Shown: positions 25,601 to 37,600 of the stretch, piece after piece
Position numbering within the stretch: position 1 is the stretch's first letter
Layout: each line of letters starts with the position of its first letter
From: Aplidium turbinatum
Taxonomy: Eukaryota > Chordata > Ascidiacea > Aplousobranchia > Polyclinidae
Length of the DNA stretch: 64,000 bases
Assembly (NCBI GenBank): GCA_918807975.1
Contig: OU964934.1
Location: forward strand, 7,750,001-7,814,000
Reading direction: 5' to 3'
The notes under the pieces: model-generated
What the model was told of the DNA's origin: nothing
What the model saw: the letters and a program-made list of their open reading frames with translations, nothing else
Databases searched by the model: none
Program-made: the position numbers and the translations under genes

Positions 25601-28600
25601 ATCTTCAAGGTCTTGGTAGACAGTGGAAGGAAAATCTTACACAATTTAAAAAGTTTCACTATTGAGGATACGCTTGAAAGCGAAAATAAATGAGCGCTTT
25701 CTATGGAAATTATAACGAATCTCAACGCTTTCTCATCGTGTTAACAATTACTTATTGTGAAATCAAATACATTCTGATTAGCGTTGGCTTGTCAGGCCAA
25801 CAGTGCAGCATCAGTAAAGTGAATAAAAGAGCTGCTTACTTTTGATTCTTTGTCTTTCGTGTAGGCGCCATGTGAGAAACTTAACGCCACAGTTTCGTTT
25901 TCATTCAGCCAGTCCATGGTGAAAGGTACAAACAACCTAACATAGTGAACAAATTGACTGACAGGCAATCGTCACAAAAGAAAGGTTTAGAACACCAGCA
26001 AGCAAGTGAATGAAAAACGATTTGTCCTTGTACGATATCTGAGCCTTTTTTCTTTCTGATGCAATATTTTTCAAAGCGATAGACTGAGATCTTTTTAAAT
26101 CGCATTTGCATTAACTAGCTTCACAGCATCGATCATTTACACGTAAAAACAACATTTATAAACGTTTCAAAAGCGTAAATCAGTGGAAATGGAACTTGCT
26201 TCGAATATTCTGGAACGCGGTCCATGAATTCAGCCAACCCTTCAACGTAGGTCTTGTAGAACCACTTGACTTTGAACTGCAGGTTCATATATTCAGTTGT
26301 CGTCCATTTCTTTTGCTTGACATGGTCGAGGAAGGCTTTATGAAGGTCGGCAGAAAAACACTTCCACATTTCACCGGCACTGACGTTACCCACGACAAGG
26401 TCACCATGAAACCTGAAGACAGAAGTGGGTCGGTTAATGACCTTTTTGGGATTATCTTTTTCGTCCAACGTCTTGTTCCTAAAAGAGTTCGTACAGTTTT
26501 CCGCAAAAAATTTTGCTGTGATTATCTAACAAAGGTTCGGTTCCAGGCGGAAGCAGTTGAGCATCGTACATGAAGACATTTTAAAATAGAACAACCTGTT
26601 GGGTGAAACAGTTGATAATACAATTACTCAATCAGTGAGCGGAAACCTCAAACCGCCAATATCATTAAAATCTTACAACGTGTTGGGTAAAAGTTAAATA
26701 TGAACCTACAAGCAACAACATTGTGGAAAGGGTTCTGGCCCACACCCACATGTTGTAACAGACCAAATCTAGAGTACAAATCACAAGGTTTTACCAACTA
26801 GCAAAATTGGTAATTTTTACATTGATTTAGAATGTAAAAAGAACCAATTTTGCTAAATGGGCAGTTAAGGGTTAATGTGAGTGAAATATAGCGGTGTATT
26901 TGGAAACTTGACGTTAATGATATCAAGATTTTACATAATTTCAACGTTGGTTTCGTTGAAGGTAATGTAGAAGAAAAGAGATGCAGGGAAAGAAGGACCT
27001 TGAGGGAGAAGCAAAAAGAAGATCGGAAGATCACAATTTGCGGAAACAACCGGCAGCCAATTTCCGGCTCGGAGGCACATGATAATGATGATGATGAAGA
27101 CGCAGTAATGGGTGATCTGACAAAAAAAACTGAAAAATTGAAGATGTCAACGACAGATAGAAGTGGAGGAGTCTCTGCAGACAACTGGTCTATCCTGATG
27201 TTTCCAGATGAAGACCAGACGTCTTTGAAAGAAAAATGAAAAAATAAGGAAAGAGGGGCCATTAGTATCAGCTAGTCGAGGCAAGCAAACGAATTCAGAT
27301 CATAACTCACTGGTTAATGACGTTCGTGTAGACATTCTTGTCCTCATCAATGACGCTGACCATCATTCCAATGAGAGTGTCCCACATTTTTACCATGTGG
27401 ATCACGCTCACAGTTTCGTTCTCCTTTACATAAAAAAAACATACGTTGCACGTTAACAAGATTCTGTAAACTTAATAAAAACTGACATCAAACCAAATTG
27501 ATGGTACAAAGGCAAAAGTTGTTCCCATACTTGATCCAAGCGTTGGGGAATGAGAAAATAAGGTTCTCATTGTACTAAGTTTTTGGCACTACCAAGAGTA
27601 GGATGGCCAGTTCTGTTTTTCGAAGGGCCTTTTTTTTCAGAAATTACGTCCACCCAACTTATCACACCTTGAGAAGAAGTGAGCGGTGTTTTTCAACAAC
27701 CAGCTTAAGCCCGGGGTCGAACCAGCATCGCGCCGTCGGTTTGTAGTAACCATGAAACGAGAGCTTACAGTGTCATTGCTTTGCTCTTCTTTAGAGACTT
27801 CCGCGGAGCTTTCATTGAATATATGATCGTAAGTCGTCCGCACGCAATTGATGATGCATTCCTTGACGACCTCGTTCGCTTTCGGGGGGTTCTGTAGTTC
27901 TAGTACCTGCAAACAGAACAATTTCTTCACAGCTTCGAAATGTGAGAAACTTTCAAAACTATTGCTGTTTTTGCGTCATGACCACTGACCAGGCTCACGC
28001 CAGTGTTGAAACCTTAGAATAAGGGCGATAAAGAAAAGAAGCTAATCTTCGTGTCCACCTTTAGGCATGCTGTTGCGCGGTGTCGAACCGACACCTTTTC
28101 AATCGTCATACCACGGCTCTCATCACTCGACACTGTGGATGTTCAGAACGATTTAGCCAACAATATAAAATCACAGCATCTACCTTCATTCGGAAAAACT
28201 TTATGCTTGTCAAAAGGTCTACCGAAGACTTCAGGTCGGCGAGTTTCTCACGGTTGTTTGGTGGAAAGTGTTTCTGAAACCAATACAATAGATTAATGTT
28301 GCACATGCTGGTTTGTTTGACGTGGTGTATTATAACGAAGACACTTGTGCATTTTGAGTGACTTTTAAACGCCTTATACAGTAGTCATAGGAAACACGAA
28401 GCAGGTATATTAGGGTGTTTCATTTTTTCACCATTTTTGAAATTCAAAATGCCTGGGGTCCCATCTGGTGGTATTTGGGGAAAAAAGTTTACACCCCAAA
28501 TTTTTTTCAATTATGACGTCATATTGAGGTGGTCCACAAGGTTTGAAATTTTTGGGCCTCAAAATCTCGAAATTTGGCCGTATCTCCGGAACCACTCATC

Positions 28601-31600
28601 ATAGATCGACAAAATTAGTATCAAAATGCGCAGAAGGGTCGGTTTCCTATACCTGATGTAGAGAATATTAAGGTCTATCTGCTTCAGAAAAAAAGTTATT
28701 TCAAAAAATCTGATTTTCGGTCTATTTTCTCCTGATGAACAAAGATCAGGTGATCAAGATAATAAGTTTTTCTGTATTTTTCCACTCTTGGAAGCTGCTA
28801 TTGCGTAATAATAGTCCTTGTTCGTTTTGCAAGAAACGAAAGGGTAATAATTGAAGGTATTACTATTATAATGATGATGGCTATCCCTCGTCGAGGATAT
28901 TATAATGCGACCGTTGAGGAAGAGGTATGCTGCTCAGTGCTCACCTGCTTTAGATTTTGATTAAGTGTTATTATGGCACTAAGGTCAAGTATTAGTAAGT
29001 CGATGCAAAACTTCAAGGAATCGGAGAAAAATGTGCTTCCCCTTAATTCAGATATAGTCATCACTATTTTTACTTGAGGAAGAAAGTATGGTAGCCGAAA
29101 CTAATCCCAAGTTTTTGAAGAAAATACCCCATTTCAAAGATTTGGGAGATGAACTGTTAAAAGATGTAGTTGGCATATGAAACAAAGCTGGTCTTCCAGT
29201 GCTTAGCAAATAGAGAACTGAAGCCAAGTTAAAAGACGTGATAGAGAAGTACAATACAGCAAGAAAGAAAGAAATGAAACGCAGAGGTAATGAGGTTAAT
29301 CAAGAATGGTTGCAGAAGTTGTTCGATATATGTGCATGTAAGTGAAGTGTTCGATCTCCGAAAATCCGGTTGTTTTTCAAAAGAAACTCTCTTGCAGCTG
29401 TGAACTCGAAAACCGAGTCCAGGAGAAAGAAATCGCTTTCTTCAAAGATCAGCGAAAAGATCGAAAAATGTTTATCGGTGGCGTAGATGTCAACCATGTA
29501 GAAAAGACTTTGGAACGGGAAAATCATAAAAGGAGGTGGGAAACGAGCAGTGAAGTTGAACAACCCAGCACTTCTGGCATACAATCTGCCAAAGCATCGG
29601 CACTACTATGTTCGAAACAGAGAAAAAGAAATGAAGCAGTTAGATGTCTACACAGTAGCGAAAGCGACTCTGATGGGGATATAAATTGGGAAGATGATAG
29701 GGAATACGAGCCTCTGAAACCAGCTGTTGGGGGAAAAGTGTACAAGAAAGTACATTCTTTTTCAATAAATGATAGAAGTTGTGTATCTGCTGATCGTGGG
29801 ATGACTTCGGTACGCCAGCAGTCAAATCTTATGAGGTCGGTTCTTGGAAAAGATCAAATAGCTGCATCACCTTCGACAGTATACCGCCATCGACAAAAAA
29901 CAGGAGAAAAATCTTTGATGGAAAGTGAGAACCTTCTCAACTCAGCTTCTACCATGCAGTTATGTTATGATGGGCGTTGTCGATAAAATAGATCGATACG
30001 TTTTCTTGGGTCAACTTGTTGATGATGATAATGGCATGAAGCACGAAAGTGTGCTTGCTGTTAAATATTTTCCCAAAAGTGTGTCAGTCACTGCAGCACT
30101 GATTTTTGACACCATCATCCAGGAGGCTTGCAGAGTTCACCTATCCCAAGTATATTCATTATTCAGTCATGGCTGATACGACTGCTCTCAATACAGGAAA
30201 AAAGTCCGGAGTCAATACTCGACTGGTCAGTTATTTTAATGATGAAGTTGGTCATGATATTCATACCCTTAAATGCATGTTCCACATAAACGAAATATAT
30301 CTTTCCCATGTCATTTCTTTTGTGGACGGCGCCAAGAAGAGTCCCGGAGCAATGCAAGATGGGGCTTTGCTTAAGCAGATAGCAAGACTAGACAAGCCCA
30401 GTACTGAAACCTTAACACCAACTATTATTACGCAATAACAGCTTCCAAGAGTGGAAAAATACAGAAAAACTTATTATCTTGATCACCTGATCTCTGTTCA
30501 TCAGGAGAAAATAGACCGAAAATCAGATTTTTTGAAATAACTTTTTTTCTGAAGCAGATAGACCTTAATATTCTCTACATCAGGTATAGGAAACCGACCC
30601 TTCTGCGCATTTTGATACTAATTTTGTCGAGCTATGATAAGTGGTTCCGGAGATACGGCCAAATTTCGAGATTTTGAGGGCCAAAAATTTCAAACCTCGT
30701 GGACCACCTCAATATGACGTCATAATTGAAAAAAATTTGGGGTGTAAACTTTTTTCCCCAAATACCACCAGATGGGACCCCAGGCATTTTGAATTTCAAA
30801 AATGGTGAAAAAATGAAACACCCTAAGGTATATAGGAAATGTGGGGTAAATAGAAAGTATACGATACTAGTTGTTACAGAAAACGGCATTGCAGTAAAAA
30901 TATAACCATAAACCTTGAAAGCGAGCAAGAGGTTAACTACCGGGCTCGGACAACAGCTCTTCAATCTTCATACGTAAAAGATAAATTCGAAAACGAAATG
31001 TCGCATTTACAAAAATGAGAAACCTAAACAGGCCGTGTGATAAAAGAATGAGTTCTCAACCATCAAATCAGTCCTTTTTTACACAGATTCAACGTTTCCA
31101 GACGTTGAATCAATGTCACAAAAGACAGACTCGATGGCTGGGTTACTACAACTACAGTGATACCATTTACTAAAACAAGGCATTAATAAAAACTCGAACA
31201 ATCTGCATAAAAATCGACTAACCCTGTACACAGAGAAGGTGAGCCGTAACGAATTGTGAAGGTTGTCTATAAGCTTCACGAATCTGCTTGCCTGAAGAAC
31301 AAATTGATAAGAATTAAAGACTGATACAAACTGGCTAAAAATCGCTATGTCGTGAAATGTTATTGATGTCATTTTTTTGTTCAACTGCTGCTGATGTGAA
31401 ATAAATCATTTTTGCAACCTGCATGCATATTACTGATAACACTGCTTGCTTTAAAAAAAAAAGCACACAATTTGTACATATACATGTGCAAGAGGACACA
31501 ACAATGCTAGTTTGTACCCGGATTGCAAATATTATTGGGCTGGTAGAGCTAGAATCATTCCAGTGGAATAAAATTGTTACACAATTCAAGGCTGCTTTCT

Positions 31601-34600
31601 GTTTCATTATCCCCCTATTGAGACACGTCCTAGAGAATGTCACTTAGCAGAATCAATACTTCAGAGGTATAGTCTTGTAGGCATACTGCACTAAAGCAAT
31701 TGCAGATAATCTGAGTAACGGTGGCACTGTGCTTAGAACCAGGTGTAGCAAGTTTAAAATCTCTAAATGTGCAAATTGACCTCACCAAACCATGCTAATA
31801 ATGACACAGGATTTTAGAATTCTTTGTGATGGTGTAATGTAACAGTGTGACAAAACCACGCACGGCTTACGAAACAGAATTTTTGCCATAAACAAAAAAA
31901 AGGTATCTTTCAGTGCAATGTATGGCAATTTCATTGGCGAATTTCAATGAGGAGTTACACAATCAAAGCCGGTATACGTACCCCGAAGTTAGAAGCGGCG
32001 AATCGACTGCTGACGGAGAGATTGGTTGTGGATGAGCGTGAGTAATAAGAGTTGATATTGGCGAGCAAGGCACTCATCACGGCCGGCACACCCGGGCACA
32101 TGTACTCGGTCGACAGGCATGAGAAGTGGCTGAAAATGGAAAAAAGGTTTTTAGAACACATTTTTTTATAACAGTCAGAAGGTTGGTTTATGCAACGAGC
32201 AAAAGGTGCCATTTTCACATCGTTTCGCCGTCGATAAATTAAATAGCAGTATATAAAAAGTGAGAGTAACTCGTTTTCAGAATTATTGTCATGGTTGACT
32301 TGATGAAGTAAAACAAACAGTGGAAGTCAGACAATTTTCTTTTAGTTATTAAGTTACTTTAAGTTTGAACATCAGAAACGAGCCCACACTTACGTCATAG
32401 CCTGGTATATAGATTCCACTCCGTATCTGATAGCAAACTCGTCCACGATGTCCTGGGCACAGTTGTTGAAGTAAACTTTCCAATTTTCGTCGCCAACAGC
32501 CTCTGGAATGTCCACCACGCCTTTGTTTTCTTCAGACAGGTAGCGAAAGATGTTCTGTTTTAAAATATGAGATTTCAGAAATCTCAGTGTACTGTGGAGT
32601 ACGTCGTTCACAATATAAAAGCCTCTCTAGCTATGTAGATTGTGCCATAATAAATATAGCCATCAGCCAGTCGATTGTTGAAGGTAGACAGTGCTTTTTC
32701 GGATTTCACAGGCTTTATCGATTATTTTTATCTTTTGCGGAAAGAAAACAGTTAATATGATTAACTAGGCTATGTCAGTTGATTGTTTTCTTTCCACGAA
32801 TGGAGAAAGCAATGACAGCTACCAACGGCGGTAGACTATCACGAGGTTAGAGTAACAACAACAAATAACAACGCACTGATGAAACCCGGAAGACAGCGCT
32901 GTATGCTGCTTCATTTTTCCACAGGCAACTACAGATATGCAAATTGAGAAACAACTTGGCAACTTTTTGGAAAATAGAAACTTGGCCTTTCAGTGGACCG
33001 CATCTCTATTCAAACTACCCGTGGGTAGATATTAACAGAACCAAAGCTTTATTGGAGCCAAAAAAGTTTTTTTGGTTCCAGATACAAAAATGCCAAAGCT
33101 TGAAAAGAAACTTTTACAAATCACAATATTAGTTCATTGGCGATGTGTTTGCAAAATGCAGACAATTTCTAGTAGAGCCATTCTTTTTAAAGCAGGCGTT
33201 TAACGGCGTGGAAAAGTTCAAAAACTTTACTGTCTGGTCTATCTCTATAGTTGGTTTAATGAACAGAGTAACCATGCCGATGTATGCAACAATAATCCTG
33301 GAATTTGAGTAAATATTCGACGTTGAAATACATTTAAAAAATAACTAACGACATACATCGTGTAGGCATGTGTACTGGACACGGTAAGGTGCCACATTTC
33401 CTTCTCCTTTCACTTCCATCTTGATCAACAATCGAATCGCTCCCGACACAGCCGACTTATCAGTTCGTTTCTCTGCCGACAAAAAAGATCGGTGAAGTCT
33501 CCACATTATCTTACGCAGTTTTAGGTCTTAAAACATTGGACTGAAGAAGGAAGATGCAATGGACAGAACGAGGTGGAGAATAGAAGCAAGTGGTATTCAT
33601 TTAACAGTTAAATTCTTATGTGCCTATTCAGTGTTATATAAAAAACTGCATTTCTATTCAACTTTAAAAGCGGCCGCACCTAGGTTGTACCAAACATCCA
33701 TCTCTCCGGAAAGGGTCCGGACCTCAATGATGGTTTGACCGAGGAAGTCATCCGCCTCCCGGTTGAACTTTTGCTTCACTTTGGCCTTCATGTCGTTATC
33801 TTCATCCCAAACGTGGACTTTGATGCGGTCTTTCGAGTTGTTGCAATCACTGGAACAAGAAATTGGCGATAGAAAGATTTTCAGTTGGGTGGACACTTGT
33901 TAATAACGCATCACTAACTTCGTTGATACCAAGACATATCTCTCAAATTTTTTAAGCTTATTTTTGTCCTACTAGGCTTACGCCCGGTGGTGGAAGATTT
34001 AGAATAAGTGGACGGAAAGGTGTGGAAGCCAGTTTTTGTGTAGATCTTTAGGCATGCCTTTAAATGTTTTGCCAAAGACACAGCAGCATGTCCACGAGCG
34101 GCATCGAACCGGCGCCCTTTCGAGTGCCGAACCTAACCACTCGGCCATGCAGCCGACAACGAATAAAGTTTATGAAGGCCGCATTGACATCATAGCACGG
34201 GATATTTCAGGAAAAACAATGGTAGTTTTAGTTTTTCTTTACGTGTGCTTGCAGTTCTTCTCCAAGAGAAGCTGTAGCTCTGCTTGAAAAGCGATCTCTA
34301 CCTACGACACAAAGAAGCTGAATTAACAACAAAATGTGGTGACTTATCCTCACTACGCGTTTAAAACATAACAGAAGCGTTGATTACACAACCGATTGTT
34401 TGTAGGGCAGGAAAACAAACTCTTAATTCAAAAACATTAACTAAACTAAACATAATCACATTTGTTTCCTCAACGTGGAGAATGACAACAAAACAAGCCG
34501 CTTATTGTGTGCGGTGGTTGCTCCACTTGCAGACTATGCATTATGCAAATACACCGAACTTGTTGCATTGAGGCTCGCCGGGTCTATTTTCAGCAATTGC

Positions 34601-37600
34601 AAAAAGTTTAGTTCAGCAGGCCATAGCCCTAAGAAGGGCCGTAGGCATTTCTCTTTGGAGCTACGTACTCTGCATACTCGTACATGAAAAATCAAGGGCT
34701 TTTGTCGAAGGGGCGCCACTCCGCAATCGACGCCGTGCCTTTAAGTGTCTTGGCAAAGACACAGCCACATGCTTTTGAGCGGTGTCGAACCGGCAGCCTT
34801 TTGAACGTCGAACCATGGCTCGCACCACTCGGCTATGCTATTGCAAAACACATGGGATGCAACATGACTCGAAGATTTACTTACAAGTCGAACTTTTCGT
34901 TCCACACCGGATTCAACGTTGACAAATCTGTTTTCGTTCGCTTTTTAACTTTCCCAATTTGCACCGTGACGTACGGATCGCTCTTCCCTGTCTTGTCCTT
35001 CCCCTGTTATTGAGAAGTGTGGTTACAACAACGCCATGTTTGTACTATTTCATTTCACATCAACTGCTTATGCTTCGCTCTTGTACGGACGCGCTGAAAT
35101 AATCCGCATTGCCTTGCTAGTGTGCAATTGACGCGGTTCGTTATAATCTCTCTATATATAGAGGTGGGATGGCGCAGCGGGCAAGGCGCTCGCTTTCCAT
35201 TCAAGCAATCCTGGTTCGACTCCCGGCTTATGCTGGTTGTTGACAAACACCGTTCACCTCTATTCAAGGGTGTAATAAATTGGGTAGGTGTAATTACTGA
35301 AATTACCGATGGCTTAGTATAATGAGAACCTTATCTTCTCATCCCCCGATGCTTGGATTCAAGTATGTGACACCTTTACCTATTCTTCAAAGAAGCCTGG
35401 TCTTTATTCTGAAATATCAGGATCGACCAGTTGTCTTCAGTGACTTTCCTAACTAGTATTATCACCACCATCAAATTTGACCCACTTGTAAACCTTGCGC
35501 GGAATGTACAGTGATGGAAATCTTCGACAGCCACTTTGACGTCCCGTCCAAAACACTTTCCTTGGCATTGTTTATCAATTCTGCCTGCTTTGAGTCGTCA
35601 GTGATGTTGAAGACAGACCTGGTACAACAAAGGAAACTACTATTCAAGACCTTTTGTTAAAACACCAGCTTCGACTATGTAAGGTGCAAGCAACACACGT
35701 TATGAAGACAGAAGTCTACAGAGCTTGTGTATGTTGTAGATACCCTGTGAAAACCACAGTAGCCAATGCACTGCTTAGAATAAAATGTACATTGCTGATA
35801 TCACCAGTACACCAGGCTCAATTTCATTTACAAAAAATGCATTTCGCTTTTAACTTACAGCATCATCAGATTCAATCGTTAAATTCAGTGCGATCGTTGA
35901 AGGATAACGTCAATAAGCTCGACTTCAGAAGGATTTTAGAATAATCAACAGTAGTAAAAACATGCTTATAGGGTTGGTTACAGATTAATCTATTCTAGAT
36001 CACTGGTTTTTAAACTGGAGGGCGCTCTCCCCTTGGGGGTGTGAAGATTCTCCAAGGGGGGCGTGAAGGTGGTACTGTATTGTACAAAGGGTAAACAAGA
36101 ACGTCGGTAACATGCCTGACCTTGCGTCACGATTATTGACTAGAAATGTGACCTTGGTTTGAGTTTATTTTTCAGCGCGTGTTATTGCGGTTATCAATTA
36201 GTCCATTGTTCGGCAACAATGGCTGTTTGTTACGTTTTTTGTTTAAAAGTTGCTTTTCTGCACTCGCAAGTGTGAAGACACAAGCTCGAGACAAACTTAA
36301 CTGTGAACCTGACATGCGATGTGCGTCGTCTTCAACTAAGCCACGAATTAAACTGCTGACTTTGATAAAGCAGCTACATCTCCATCTCATAAATGCGAGA
36401 AAAAGTAGATTGTGCGCCATTTAATCTTTTTTTTTTTTTTGTGTATGATGGGAAATAAAAAAGAAACTTTGTTTTAAAATCCAAAACATGTAAAATATAA
36501 TATAGTTTGACTTTGATTTATAACTTAAACGAGAAAAGGGGGGCACAAAGTTTTACAAGTGACGCTAGGGAGGGTAGCCCAAAAATTTAAGAACCCCTGA
36601 TCTAGATGTAACCTGCATTTGATATTAATTACACTAAAAATCAACCAAAGGTCGAACAAACGAAATGGTGCCAGATGAGCCTAATCCGAAACCCCATGAC
36701 TCTCTGAACCAAGTCGCACACTTTCAAATTCGAACACTTTATGAATTAGTCAAGAAAGAATTGGACTAGTTTTATTCTAAGTGCTTGTTTTCGCATAGGC
36801 TCAAGAATATGTAACGGGTAAGCTGGTTATTATGAATTTTATAGCAATTCTTATACCTGAACAATGCGTGTGCGTCCACTGTACAACAAATATTGAATCA
36901 GCATTTTACATGATACTTGCTCTGAAGAAGTAAATCGACGTACCAAATTAAACGTGACATTAGGTCATTAGTAGCTTATTTCTCCTTTGCGCTTTTTTTA
37001 TAACACAACACTCATCCCTTAAACAGGCTAAAAGCGTTAAATCAATTGTGTAAACAAGCCTTTTTCAGCGGAAAAAGTACGGCTTTTCGCTTATAACTAC
37101 ATATCCACCATTACTGTGGTGAGCTTTACCTTAAAAGTCTGAATATCTCCGGATTTTCCCTTTCTCGCTTCTCCATCCGATGTTCCAGCAGTAACAACTT
37201 GGATTTGTCTTCAACACCTTTCTTTTGATGCTTCGTTGCATCTAACCAATGGGAAAATATATCAGTCATTTGTGACAACCAAGGCGGTGAAAGACACAAA
37301 GAAAAATCATATCTTTCCATATTTTTATTCCAATAGGAGCCCATTAAAATATATTCAACGACAAAGCTAAAAACTATACACGACCAGTGAAAGCTGTTAT
37401 TTTGATACAGACGTTAAAACGATAAAAAGATCAGTGGCAGTTTTGTTTTCTTTTCTCTGGTAAACAGACTTACAATTCAAGCAATCAGCGTTGAGAAGAT
37501 CTTTACACTTTTCGTGGCATTTCACTCCACATTCTGAGCAGCGCAAACCTTGCCGTGCAATGCCCCACAATAGGCCCTCGCATTCCGCGCAGTAAGTTGG

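Larger units (their letters stand above)
16877..32554 (-). other. MUN domain of UNC13 (16 exons)
   Basis: Residues about 669-1325. Conserved blocks in order are [164 protein letters not shown] and [19 protein letters not shown]. The MUN rod binds the syntaxin-Munc18 complex and catalyses SNARE assembly. The junction LNDMT/GPQLL equals the vertebrate form TDQT/GTQMI, so no exon is missing at 18726-19155. The two transposons at 20166 and 28411 sit in introns of this domain and leave the coding frame untouched. Confidence 0.95.
33357..35618 (-). other. Calcium-binding C2B domain of UNC13
   Basis: Four exons, residues about 490-668. [16 protein letters not shown] and [18 protein letters not shown] keep the loop aspartates used by Munc13-1 C2B to bind calcium and PIP2 during short-term plasticity. 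[20 protein letters not shown] is nearly identical to vertebrates. The first exon (35486-35618) ends at the donor GTGGGT; another GT seven bases earlier would drop two residues of the family motif AQGLQ. Exon 33680-33849 ends at donor GTGCGG, and open frame beyond it is intronic. Confidence 0.94.

Noticed and set aside
27000-27239. 79-codon open frame as a gene
   Set aside because: Its last third is a LINE 3' end fragment and the rest shows no family signal.
33654-33896. C2B exon reading on to a stop at 33654 as a short isoform
   Set aside because: The extra codons lie beyond a splice donor and the next exon restores the conserved [13 protein letters not shown] sequence; no evidence for a truncated isoform.
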